Positions 11,601 to 22,726 are shown, numbered from the stretch's first letter. The stretch is 64,000 bases of DNA from Siphlonurus alternatus (GCA_949825025.1 OX463780.1:26750118-26814117); one strand, 5' to 3'. Notes: generated by a model from the sequence alone, not told the origin. Made by a program: numbers and translations.

Positions 11601-14359
11601 AAGTACCGGTATTCTTAATAGTTTTTCTATTCCTAAGTTTAGTTATATGTTATTTTACTTATTTTTACTCACGTGTCAATTCCTTTCCGTGGCCTAAGGT
11701 GGTATTTGACAAGGGTATCACCCAGCTGTGTCTCGCTTGCTTCAAGGGAGGGAGGCAGCAGGGGGAAGATGCTTGGATGCAGCAAGTGCAGCTTGTGCTG
11801 AATGCGGTGCACCGCCGTGGTGCCCTGACAGGTGCTGGCCTCATTGAGCACCAGATGTGCTGTCGATGGGGGGAAAGCCTCCATCCAAGCCTGGTATTGA
11901 GGCAGCCGTATCACCTCAGGGGGAGAAAAGTGTACCACTACAGCCGCTATGTCTCCTTCTGTACTGGCAGAGGTTGCCTGGTGGGAGGAGAGCTTCTGAT
12001 TGGAGAGAAGAGACGGTAGGTACGAGGCGTCAGGACACTCAACCACTAGGAAAAAAAAATCATGGGAAAATATTTGTATTGTGATATAAAATATGTTAGC
12101 ATTACCTCAATTACTTGTAAAATATTCAGTCCACTATAGTCAACTCACCTAGGAAGACGGGTCCTGGCTCATCAGGGGAGGTGACATCGCAGGATCTCAC
12201 CGTCTTGCCACAGGTCAGGGTGATGTCCTTGCCAGCCTTGAGCTGCCCCAACAGCGGCCCGAGGGGAACACCCTGGGCCTCGCACTTGTCCAGCTGCAGC
12301 GTGCCGGGCCTGGCATGCAGACGACACACGTAGCCAACACTTTGCCGACGGCCAGGGAGAAGATGGCACCACCGCTTGCTTCCAACACCGTCCTATCAAA
12401 CAGCCATAACTACAAATTAGGACTAAAAGAGTAGGTATAAAATATGTAAATATTAACTACAGTTTTACAAACAGAGTGACCATGTAAAATTATTATAATG
12501 CTAAAACGTTTTCATTTAGTAATTATACTAGGGGAAAAAGAGAAGAGTTGTGAAGTAAACTGTGTGCAAGATTAAACAATAATTAATAGACAAAAAACAT
12601 ATATGATTCTAACTTGAAACTCTTGAAAGTACATTTATCTGTATGACACTACAGTGGAGTCATAATGTATTTCATAACGTTCCATTGATTGTTCTCACAG
12701 ACCTCATGTTCGCGCTTGCCGTTTTGGTTGGTTGTTGTCTCTACATCCGACTGAGACTCAGAGTCTGATTCAGATTCCTCCTCAATGCAGGGGCTGCTGC
12801 TCTCAATGAAGACATACTCCACTTGCATCACCGTGTCCTCGAAGGGCTTTGTCTGGTCAGCCTTGTGCACAATCAAGTCTCGCAGGATCACAAAACGCTT
12901 TGTTGCCCAGAATATGTCATCCTGAAAGTAAATTATATACTGTATATTATTATATTTCAGAATCGACACCAGAAGAAAATTGCTAGGAATGACAGGAAAT
13001 AGAATATGAACAAGATCTTCAGAACCTATTGTAGTAGATATAAGAATACAACATACTGATAGGGCTTTTTAGGAAAAACTGTGTTGGGTACACACACAGG
13101 TACTTTATTACATTATTATATTATATTTTTCAGCATAATTTATGCTTCACACAATGCTGTACATATGGACAAAGCCTATTCAATATTTTGAAAGGGCTGT
13201 ATCTGTATTTAGATTATATTTAGTGAATTTTTATCTTCCATTGAACACAAATATCAATTTATTTATTGAGTTCTTACTATGACAAAAAAAAATGAACATA
13301 CCACTTGAGGAGGTCCATGTAGGACCACTTCAGAGACACCAGAGTCTTGTAGTGTGAGGCACATGCCAGGCAGACCGCCAAAGTTCTTCCAGCTGGAGTG
13401 TGTGATGAACACGTGCTCGAGCTTTGAGAGCTTCATTTTATGTTCATGAGCAAGGCGCTGTGTTCCTTCGCCACAGTTGAACAGGTACCTGCGTCATTGC
13501 ATATGACATAAAGAATGAGTTATGTACTCTGTTATTTACTATACCATTAACCAGAGTCAAGGCCTGTACTTTTCCAAAGCAAATAAACTAGCTGCTGCAA
13601 TTAAAGTAGACAGGCTCAGAGAGGTAGATATATTGGGAGAAAGGATCATGAGTGGAAGTTGGAGTTCAACTATGGGTACATTCATTTCATATACGCTGTA
13701 TAGCAGGATCGAGTGATGTTGATGGGTATTATTTTTTTTAAATCAGACGATGAGAGAGTGGAACTTGTTGCCAACCTAGGTGATGGGGGCGGAGAGTTGT
13801 GAGAAGTTTAAAAATATGTTGAGTTCATTGTGTGCTACCGTGGTGTAGCCACATTTGCTGCATACAATCAAGAATCAACAGTAAAAATAGAAAAAGCCAT
13901 TTCTGATCTGACGATCTTGACATATTACAGAAGTGGCAAAATTATAGCATGCATATTGCTAGGTCTGCAATTTGTTTACCGGTATAGGGAGGGAGGAAGA
14001 GGCGACACATGAAAAAAAATACTGGCTGTGTCACTGCAATGCAATATATTTGCATATTTTGCAATTAAGTCGTTTCATTTGTAATGAATTATATGCATAT
14101 CATACCTGGACTGGTCAGAGAATACATAAAGAGATGCAGGTGATCCTTTTGCTCCACTTCCCAGAACTTGTAGGGTTACATTAGCAGCAGAATATTTGGA
14201 CTTCTGTTTAGTTGGTTTGGGCCTGGTTGGAGTCAAATCTTTCTTCATATTCATGATCAGACTTTGTAAATCTAGTGATGCCTTTGAATAAGAAACACAG
14301 CTAATGTCTGTCACTAATACCGTTCTAAAAACATTATTACAGCGAAAAATAAAATTCAT
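8629..14359 (-). CDS. ELAC2: tRNase Z, long form (ten exons)
   Basis: Exons in coding order: 14359-14106, 13488-13302, 12921-12703, 12392-12149, 12045-11673, 11566-11309, 10850-10598, 10235-9977, 9400-9177 and 8775-8629. They give 805 residues, against 826 in human. The enzyme is a metallo-beta-lactamase-fold endonuclease that removes 3' trailers from precursor tRNAs in nucleus and mitochondria. The inactive amino half keeps YLFNCGEG. The catalytic half shows GTG at 492-494, the PNKTRN loop at 498-503, the zinc motif HLHADHH from His551, VKHC at 648-651, SGDT with Asp672, HEAT from His691, His708 and HFSQRY from His730. The first ATG follows an in-frame stop. A basic, Cys-containing leader of about 35 residues precedes a second Met at 36, which suits dual targeting. 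The donor of exon 3 (GAG|gtctgt) is weak. The C-terminal tail is shorter than in human. Confidence 0.95.
9534..9895. mobile_element. TTAA-flanked foldback element in ELAC2 intron 8
   Basis: A 362-base near-perfect palindrome with arms of about 170 bases, bounded by TTAA-AGGAGGGGAACCGC and its complement. The centre carries TGACGTCA and CCAAT/ATTGG motifs. It has no coding capacity. High arm identity suggests recent insertion or repeated arm homogenisation. Confidence 0.85.
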
Positions 14360-14542
14360 TTATCTATAAGTATATAATTTCTATCTATAAATGCAGAACA
14401 TTTACAAAAATCAACACTTAAATTTCACAGAACACATGATGCAACCAATATTTGAAAATGGCGCGTTGCGAATTAAAGCACTCATTTGTTTTCAAGTTTG
14501 GAGAGGCGCTCCATTATTTGAATATGTTTTTATTAACTTTTT

Positions 14543-14819
14543 AACTGAACCCAACAGAGACCCCCTAGAGAGACCTTCGTCTTATGGCCAGAAATTTACT
14601 GACAAACTGACAGTGAGAGTGGCGGCGCCAGTGAATCGCAGCGGCACGGCCCGGTTCTCGCTGGCTGCGCGGGCAACTTCAGCCAGCAAGAACTGCATGG
14701 GCCGTGCCAAACATTTAGCAGCGCCGCCACTCTCACAGTTACACTGAATAATGAAACTCTGATCAAATCCCTGGCCATATAAGACACGGAGGTCTCTGTA
14801 GGGTCTCTGAACTGAACCC
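14543..14819. mobile_element. foldback element with 10-bp direct flanks, 5' of ELAC2
   Basis: Two imperfect arms pair: CAGAGACC and TTATGGCCAG on the left with their complements at 14771-14809, and an inner GC-rich stem AGTGAGAGTGGCGGCG with its complement near 14730-14745. The 10-mer AACTGAACCC flanks both sides (14543-14552 and 14810-14819). A 9-10 bp target duplication would suit a Mutator-like element. It begins fewer than 200 bases upstream of the ELAC2 start, in the likely promoter region. Confidence 0.65.
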
Positions 14820-14942
14820 GAATATATTTTTATTACTCCTTCCAGAAGTCTTCACGGGCCGGATTTTCGAGGTTGCTAGGCCCGGCCCGAGCCCGGCGTG
14901 CAGACTGCTTCACAGTTCGGCTCATTGTCAGCCCGGCGTGGC

Positions 14943-15136
14943 CAGGCGCGGATCCAAGGGGGGGGGGGGGGGGGGGGCGATGGGGGCGATCGCCCCCCCC
15001 CCCCCAAAAAAGGCCCCAAAATACATTGAAGGTATTACCACCCCCCACCCATCGCCCCAATCCCACCCCAAAATTAACCATTGCGGGATAGGGCACCGCC
15101 CCCCCCCCCCAAAGCCGCGGGCTGGATCCGCCCCTG
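14943..15136. mobile_element. hAT-type MITE, family C copy 1
   Basis: Ends are CAGGCGCGGATCCA and TGGATCCGCCCCTG. It is flanked by a perfect 8-bp duplication GGCGTGGC (14935-14942 and 15137-15144), diagnostic of hAT insertion. The interior has long G and C runs around GGGGCGATCGCCCC. It is nested in the GGCCCGG repeat. Confidence 0.9.
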
Positions 15137-15227
15137 GGCGTGGCCCGTCCGTAGTTCAACCTATATAGGCTCCCATTTTTATTTTATATAGCTAGTACTT
15201 TACAACTTTTTTTTTTTTTACACCCCT

Positions 15228-15598
15228 AAGAGCTTACAGCTCGCGGCGGGGTAATGGGTAGGGATAAGGTATCGGATGCCACGGCCTGTTACGCGTCCCA
15301 GCATTCACTGAGTTGAGACTGAGGAAGGAATCGTGGAAAACCTCAGTCAGGATTCGACGGACACCTCTTATACTTTTTCTCAATAGACCAAAGCGATTTC
15401 CAAAGCCTGATGGGGAACCACACACAAGTGCATCACTGCACTGGGTGGAAAGCGAGACGAATTTACCCCAGGGAGGGAGCAGTGATAGTTTTTACTTGAA
15501 ACGGTCACCCATATAATCCAAGTACTAACCACGCTCGATGTAGCCTGACTTTAATGATCTAACGAGAACCGGTCAATGCACTGCGCCACGCTCGACTT
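15228..15598 (-). mobile_element. 5S rRNA-derived SINE, copy 1
   Basis: Read on the minus strand, 15595-15503 closely resembles 5S rRNA. It contains ACCGGTTCTCG, then GATCA, then GCGTGGTTAGTACTTGGA and TGGGTGACC, interrupted by a four-base TATA insertion. A body with CGTGGAAAAC and GTTACGCGTCCCAGC follows, then an A-rich tail (poly(T) on the plus strand at about 15209-15220). The 5S part includes the region that works as an internal RNA polymerase III promoter. The same body recurs at 25881 and 40684. This architecture is that of class 3 (5S) SINEs. Confidence 0.75.
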
Positions 15599-15799
15599 AT
15601 AAAACTGATCGAGAAAAAGTCGTTTTAGAAGCTTTTTTTTTTTTTTTTTTTTTTGAAAATTCAAGAAATAGTTAGGCTCGGCCCGGCCCGGCCCGGCTCG
15701 TTTGCAGACTGCCGATGCCCGGCCCGAACCCGGGTAGAGGCCCGCGGGCCAGGCCCGTGCATGCAGACCTCTAACTCGAATCTTTCTATCATGCGCCTC

Positions 15800-18700
15800 C
15801 TTTCCTAGCTAGCTCATCTCCTTTCAAAATTCCTCACCCTTCGATCGAGAGATTCGAGGTATAATTTAAAATACAAAATCAGAAAATAATCAATTATTTG
15901 ATGATCGAGAGATCCTTAATTATATTCCCAGTTCAAAAGGACGTTCATCTGATTATTATTGATTGTGCATCAATTACGAAAACAGCTAGAACTTATAATA
16001 ACACTGGAGGTGATGTATCAGTATATATTATATAGACTCAGTAGACTTCATGTATTATACAGTATTATGGTTATATAGGAATTTTATACGTTGTGCAATA
16101 TATTTTATAATTAATATAATATATGCTTCCGATATATACTACTCATAACAATAAAGACTAATAGCTAAAAGTATATATTTATTGCTCATAATTCATAATA
16201 ATCATTCAATTGCCTTAATTCTTCACTCTCCATTGCACAATTAAAGTACACTGTACACTGAATTAGTTTATAGTTTTATATGATACTATATATCTCATTT
16301 TCTTCAAATAAAACATTCATTAACCACCGTGTCGTGACATCCAACCAATTAATCATATACCATATTTAATAAATATAATTTCAATTATATATATAATATT
16401 ATATTATGTTGGACAATTGAGGTAACTTTTTTAAAATTACGTTTTAATTATATATACAATTCGTAGTGTCCTCTACGATGGAGACTACTGCCTTGTACTG
16501 CCTTGGTTTATAAAACTAAAAACTTGCACTTATATATATGTATCAATCAATGCATATGTGCTGTATATTTTACAATATTTTTTATCAATATATTTATTCA
16601 TAATTTATGATTTGTATGATTTTGTAATTTTAGAGTCATGCAAGTGATATGCAAAAAAAAAAAAAAAAAAAAGAAGAAGAAGAACGAAAGTTAATGGTAC
16701 CATATCATATCAAACTCGAACAAGAATTTAATTAATATAGGCTTATCAAGCTATATACTCTAGACATATAAATAACATTTTTTGCGAAATATTTTTACGA
16801 ATCATTGTGTAATTGAACCATATATAGCGTCAATAAAAATGCATGAATATTTTTATTTAAAACACATTCATATTTTAATGGCCCATATCTTTTAAGTGCA
16901 AAACGTGATGATATAAAAATTATAAAAATGAATGATGTCACAAGGAAATATTTTTTATGCATAGACATTGAGAAACAAGTAAAATTTAATGTATTTATTG
17001 TTGTTAAAAAATAAATTTTGAATGCCAAATGGCTAAATGCACGTGCAGCACCACAAGTGAGACGTCCCAGCTAGGACAGGTTTTTACGAATTGAAGTCGT
17101 AAATGTGTCCTATAAAGTGAGCTCAACACGTGAATTATCTCGCAATCTGAGACGAGAGAGATTAAATAATGACGAGATAATCCTTTTTATGAAATAATTT
17201 TTGCTATAAAATATATAATATATATTATATGCCGTGATTATTACTACATTGTAAAATGTATAGAATGTTGAAATTTAAAGGCATTATTTTATATTATAAT
17301 GTTTATTAATTGTAAGTTCATTTTCCTTCATAAATAGTGTGCAATTAATTTAAGTTAATCATGAAAAAAAATATTGCAAAATTATAATAAATTCGAAAAT
17401 TCTCACAGTACTAATTTTCACATTAAAAAAAAATTAATAAATGCAATTAGTGCATTTTTTTATATTGTACGATATAACATATTATAATATGTATTATGTA
17501 TATATATAATATATTAACTATAAATTTTGTAACTTATTATTTTATTACTTGATCTATCTTAATATTCTTAATTACAATATAAATGCATGCAATAAATAAG
17601 CATAATTATTATATACATTGATGTATACAAATTAATTAAAGGTTATATATTAATTAAGGAACTATTTATTAGTTTTATAAATTCAAATTTTGGGTTTTTC
17701 CAGATGTAATATAATTATAAACAAAATTTAAAAAACAAACAAACAATGAAAATTACTTTTAAAGAAATTAACATTTTTATTAATTTACTGACATGACAAA
17801 TTTTTGAAGTTTAAATTTTTTTATTATTATTAATAATAATAAAACTGCATGTACAAGGAATAATTAAATTATCGTTCTTTGTTTCTTTTTCTTGCTAACT
17901 TCGAAACGGGTTGAGGAATTTATTGCTGGCGGTTTTGTGAATGGATCGGGTTGATGACTTCGGTCGGAAGGGTTGAGGAGGCAACTGCACCCTCGCTAGT
18001 TCTCCGGGGAGGTCTTCTCTTAGGGGCGTGGGAAGATAACAACAGGTAGTGAGGCCTGCCACTCCTATATATTATTACACCGGAATAAAGGTAGTCCTGC
18101 GACAAGGGAGCACGCGCCGCTGTAAAAACACGCCAGGTATTCGCACAATCATTTCACACTACCCCAGCCATGCATAGACCATGTAAGACGTCCTTGAAGT
18201 ATTACGACTTACTATACTTTGTGTAACGCATCATAGCCCTCCTGCCAATGTTTTTGTATAATGACTAAGTTGCTAATAAAAAGTGCGTCCACAAAAAAGG
18301 TCCTAAGGCGCGCATGCAGGGAAAAAGTTTTCGGTATTAATTTTAAATAACAAACATGCATGAACTCGTTGATCTCGTTGTAAAATTCAGACGTCTTTTT
18401 TTAATCAACGGATTAAAGGATATTTTTATTTTAAAAATTACACTACTTATATATCCTCTAAACTTAATGTTAATTTAACATTAAATGGCAATATTATAAT
18501 GCATGCGGTAATAAATAGATATTATTTCTACAATATTGATGTAAATACTGCATATACCTGATATAATATACTCTTATATTTTTGCTGAAAAAGTGCTAAA
18601 ATTCGTGTGTTTTAATCAATTTAATGGAAAAGGTCAATCTAGGTTACTTATATTGCCAGCATTGATATTATAAAAAAAGACTGGTTAGTCTGCATAATGA

Positions 18701-18840
18701 TCGACTTACTAATTGAATCACTCTGAAATACTGTGTGAAAAATTTTTCCTTACATCTTGACGTAGTTTTATGATATTCATTTTAATAATTAAAAAAAATT
18801 TGACCACAAATTGGTTTATTTTACAAGTCATTCAGCTGGT
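15800..18840. other. AT-rich intergenic stretch
   Basis: No gene is supported. It contains poly(A) near 16655-16675 and a GC-richer patch at about 17900-18140. The minus strand of that patch is open for about 60 codons but shows no recognisable family or clear splice sites. That patch could be an unrecognised exon or a regulatory block. Confidence 0.5.
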
Positions 18841-18845
18841 ACGAA

Positions 18846-19015
18846 ACCAGGGGGTGGCTGCACCCCCCCCCCCCTTCCCCTCTGAAATTTTGGATTCAAC
18901 ATGGAACAAGGCCAAATAGGCATTTTCCCCCGAAGACTATATACTTGTATATAGTCCTTGATTTTCCCCACACCAATTTATTTTTAAACATTGCCCCTCC
19001 CCCCCCCTCCCTAAA
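18846..19015. mobile_element. decayed family C (hAT-type) copy
   Basis: Read against the minus strand of the copy at 51477-51655, this shares the order C-run, AAATTTTGGATT, AACATGG, GGCATTT, CCCC, CCAATTT, AAACATTG, but has lost the clear CAGGCGCGGATCC ends. It is interrupted by a 30-bp insertion at 18931-18960. Confidence 0.6.
18931..18960. mobile_element. 30-bp palindromic micro-insertion
   Basis: CGAAGACTATATAC, then TT, then GTATATAGTCCTTG form a short palindrome. It is flanked on both sides by the 9-mer ATTTTCCCC (18922-18930 and 18961-18969). The related repeat at 51477-51655 has a single ATTTCCCC at the same place, which shows the unoccupied site. The right end reads CAAGGACTATATAC outward, like the other micro-insertions in the window. 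Confidence 0.75.
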
Positions 19016-19121
19016 TAAAATAGGCTTTTACACCGAAATATTATAATAACTCTTAAAAAGCGTAACTATGTATATTAATTATATTATACTTGTATATATT
19101 ATAGTGCTAGTACGTCGACAA

Positions 19122-19352
19122 ATTGCCGGGATTCATGAAGGAGATAATATTATATACAATTATATATTATGTCCAGACGAAATATAGCCAATTAAATTTC
19201 TCATGATGGCACTAACCACGGCTAGTATTATTGATCGACGATTTTTGTAATAATTTTATTATATTAGGCTGAAACTAACCGTGGTTATAACAAAAAAAGC
19301 TTAATATTATCCCAATATTATGATTATCTCCTTCACGAATCACGCGCCCAAT
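19122..19352. mobile_element. GATTCAYGAA foldback element, copy 1
   Basis: The left end GGGATTCATGAAGGAGATAA pairs with the right end TTATCTCCTTCACGAATCAC. Internal ACCACGG and CCGTGGTT motifs also pair. It resembles elements at 29128 and 61583. Confidence 0.65.
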
Positions 19353-19359
19353 ATTATTT

Positions 19360-19441
19360 ACTATCGGAACCAAAAAGGTGTGCCCCTGAACAGCATAAAA
19401 CTCCCATAAGGAGAGGGGCACACCTTTTTGGTTCCGATAGT
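19360..19441. repeat. perfect 28-bp stem hairpin
   Basis: ACTATCGGAACCAAAAAGG continues through TGTGCCCCT. It is followed by a loop of about 25 bases and an exact complement. It lies directly after the foldback at 19122-19352. It may be a very young MITE or an siRNA-type hairpin. The perfect pairing argues against an ordinary animal microRNA precursor. Confidence 0.7.
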
Positions 19442-20461
19442 AGTTACGAGAGCAGTTTTTCACCTAACAAAAAACATGCAATTAAAAATAAATTCTATAA
19501 TATTATATAATATATGCAAATAAAATTAAACGATAGCAAAAATAATATCTGCTCATTAAAATATTTAAAAATAAAAATGACATCACCACATGAAATATAT
19601 CATGTATAGGAAACTACAAAAAAAAATCTTGATTTAATTCATTTAAATTTGTTTTGATTGAGATATCTTGTTGTTATTTTATTATTATTTTTTTTAACTT
19701 AACCTTACGTTAATAGTATTATTAAGAAATGTACTCAAACTCAACACATTGAAAAATTTCGTGAACTTTTGTGGGCGATATAAAAAGTAAAAAAGATCAA
19801 AGACGGTGCCGCCAAACAGTTTTATATGCAGCCGTGAAAGGGCTGACTGACTATACGATGTTTGTATCTGACCGCCCTCCTCCTCCTCCCTGTGACGCCG
19901 CCGCAAGACCAGCCACTTTTATTGTTGGGCCAATATTACTTCCCTGGCTCACCTTTATACCTTTGGAGAGCGTGCTCGGAACAATATGTCCCTGATGCTT
20001 CCGGCCGGTAACTCAAGCTATTGTCATTCGATTATATCGCCTCCGCGGATAACTAGCAAAAATTTCTTGTCCATTTTTTTTTATAACTTTAACGGTAAGT
20101 TGTCCTCTTTTCAATAAACAATTATTTCAGGTAAAAAATTAAAATTTATATTTTTAATATTTTTATCTGTTTAGTGTTGTATTTTGTGTGTGTATATGAT
20201 TTACTGTGATTTAATAAATATTTTAACTATTACCGAGTATTATACTATAGTGGGCAGTATGAAAATTCACCGTTATATATTTTTATTATTGAAGAAAATT
20301 TAAAGCTTCTTTTGGTTACTAGAAAAAATATAAAATTTAATAAGTGCATGTACAATTTATAATTTATAATATGGCATGCAACAGACCATACATTTTTGGT
20401 AAATAGTTATAGAAAGCTAAATTTGTACCTTGCACGTAAAAAAAATCATATAATTATAATA

Positions 20462-21281
20462 CAAGGTGTTTATAAAAATCGCTACAATTTGGCAGGCAAG
20501 TTAAAACATGATGTTTAATGTTTCAATACATCAAATTAAAGCTGAAAATTTATGAAAATTAAAAAGAGTTACTTGGACTTGTCTTCTTTTGAGACGAAAA
20601 GGAAAAAAAATGGGCGGTTTTCGAGCTCCAGAATCCGCAGAATCAGCAGTTACCTGCATGAAAGAAATTGTTTTTTTGCAACCCTCGATTGACTACATGT
20701 TTGGCTACACAATTTACCTCAAGCCTTCATCTCGTCATGAGCATCATCGTTTACCATGGCATTGGCGTGGTAAACAGCAATGGTAAACAGCTAGGAAGCA
20801 GCGAGCACAAGAAGTGTATCACCCAGGCACCGCTACGTACCATCAAGTCCGTCATACCGGCGATGCTGAACAACATGAGCTGGACGTGTGCCACAGTATC
20901 CACGGTACTCATGTGGAGATGAAGGCTTAATTGAGGTAAATTGTGTAGCCAATCTTGCAATTAATCGAGGGTTGAGTAAGTTGAATTGCAATAAAAACAA
21001 TTTCTTTCAAGTAACTGCTGATTCTGAGGATTCTGGAGCTCGAAAACGGTCCATGATTTTTTCCTTTTTGTCGCAAATGAAGACGAGTCCAAGTAACTCT
21101 TTTTAATTTTCAAAAATTTTCAAATTTCAGCTTTAATTTTATGTTATGAGTTATGACAATTAAGTCTATGTCCTCATCAAACATCATGCTTTAACCAAGG
21201 TGGGTAAAGGTAGACCTTTACCCACCTTGGCTTTAACTTGCCTGCCAAATCGTAGTGATTTTTATATATATAAACACCAGG
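20462..21281. mobile_element. mariner-like foldback element with broken transposase remnant
   Basis: The left end CAAGGTGTTTATAAAAATCG pairs with the right end, which finishes TATAAACACC. Both are bordered by TA, as in Tc1/mariner insertions. Arms of about 260 bases pair with many mismatches around a non-palindromic loop near 20740-20930. In the loop one frame reads IKSVIPAML and the next frame reads HELDVC and GTHVEMKA before a stop. That arrangement resembles the C-terminus of a Tc1/mariner-type transposase carrying a frameshift. A 34-bp micro-insertion sits in the right arm. Confidence 0.6.
21196..21229. mobile_element. 34-bp palindromic micro-insertion
   Basis: CAAGGTGGGTAAAGGT, then AG, then the exact complement. 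It is flanked by the perfect 8-mer GCTTTAAC (21188-21195 and 21230-21237). The opposite arm of the host foldback reads, on the complementary strand, CATCATGTTTTAACTTGCC without the insert. This is the unoccupied site. An 8-bp duplication is typical of hAT transposition. Confidence 0.85.
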
Positions 21282-21289
21282 TATATAAT

Positions 21290-22410
21290 AATATATATTA
21301 GAGCTCTACTCGCGTTATATGCAAGATCGAAATAAAAGCAGTTTTGTGATATTAAATTCACTGTCGCATTCATTTGAAATACATTCATGTATTTAGCTAT
21401 ATACAAAGTGGTATATGGTATATTTACAGTAAAAAAACTTAATTCTAATTAATTTACTAAAAATTTTGACCTAATTCAGTAAAGTACATTTATGTTATCA
21501 GTTTGGTATAAAAAACATTATAAAATATTTATGATATCCTTTTCAATAAAAAAAAATCACTATAGATTGGAAAAATTAGAAATTTTAGTATTGGCCACGG
21601 CATTCTGTATAAATTGTTGCACTTTTAATAGCTTTAAGGCGTTTATAGCCTTAGTCGAATGCACTACTATAACGCCGATGTGATATTTGAAGCTCGATGC
21701 AATCTACAATTGAAATAAACTTTGATGCGACTGCGAAAGGCTGCGGTGCATTCAGGGTGGGTGACGCACGCTGGCTGGCGGGAAAGCTCTGAGCCTCCAA
21801 GGTGCTAAATGAATACGCACACATACCCTTTTACGAGGCGGGGGGACCGCACGATGCCAGCTCAGTGGTGTATTAGTTGTATTACTGCACGTCGAGAGGT
21901 ACGGTCCGGGCTTCGATGTGCAATCAGTTCATCAGAGCGGCATGCGCGCTATTAAGACTTATAACTGTAGATCTAGAAGTTCTTGTCGCAATGAGAGATT
22001 GATAATATATTTCAAAATAAATATAAATTACACTGATGTCTTACTCTTATATGGAATTAAATAATTGTTCTCAAAATTGCAAATTTCATGTTTTCAAAAT
22101 CTCTGAACTCTTTTTTATTTTAATATTTTTTTTATCTATGTCTGTGTTATCTACAATTTATCTCTAAATCTAATTCATCTATGCCTAATTGTATCTGTAC
22201 ACTATTTGTGTTTAATAAAATCAAATAAATATTAATTTTTTTGAAGTCCAAACGAAATACAAAGTTTAGCTTACAAAAAACGTACGTTTCGCTCGATAAT
22301 TAATTATTTTGAAAATTGTTTAATTGTATATAATATGTATTATATTGTTTCATCTAAAAATGTTTTAGCTATATTATTATTATTATAAACTGAAAATAAA
22401 TATTTTGAAG
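21290..22410. other. intergenic stretch with one GC-rich block
   Basis: Mostly AT-rich. The block at about 21720-21960 is GC-richer and has no supported reading frame. It contains the 12-mer AGGTGCTAAATG (21800-21811) that recurs in Brachyury intron 1. Confidence 0.5.
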
Positions 22411-22412
22411 AA

Positions 22413-22726
22413 TGGACAATTTGCATGACATTTTTTTATTGCAGAAATGGATAGAGGGTACCAAATTATGCTACTGAATTTTTTCAGATTTTTTTGAGAG
22501 CGGGAACTATTTTTAAAAAATTATTGAAAGTCAGTTTTATGACGTCACGGGCCGCCAGGGTCAGCGCCTATCCTTTTCTTAAGGACAGACTCCTCGTGAA
22601 AATCGACTTTCAATAATTTTTTAAAAATAATTCCCGGTCTCTAAAAAATCTGAAAAAAATCAGAGTAGCATAACTTTGCACCCTCTATCCATTTCTGCAA
22701 TAAAAAAATGTCATGCAAATTGTCCA
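22413..22726. mobile_element. GACGTCA-centred foldback element, family B copy 2
   Basis: Arms begin TGGACAATTTGCATGACA and end with the exact complement. The inner arm ATTGCAGAAATGGATAGAGG matches the other family B copies. AATGGACAA appears at both borders (22411-22419 and 22726-22734), either a target duplication or part of the terminal repeat. Confidence 0.85.

Larger units (their letters stand above)
14842..15773. mobile_element. GC-rich repeat with GGCCCGG blocks, hosting two nested insertions
   Basis: The left end reads CAGAAGTCTTCACGGGCC. The right end, about 930 bases away, reads as the complement of a similar sequence (AGAGGTCTGC...CACGGGCC). Both ends run into GGCCCGGCCC repeats. 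Between them lie a complete CAGGCGCGGATCC element (14943-15136) and a 5S-derived SINE (15228-15598). The outer element is therefore the oldest of the three. Target duplications at its ends are not clear. Confidence 0.55.

Noticed and set aside
17920..18105. Minus-strand frame of about 60 codons in a GC-rich patch
   Set aside because: Composition is suggestive but there is no recognisable motif or clear splice structure. It is mentioned only as a patch.
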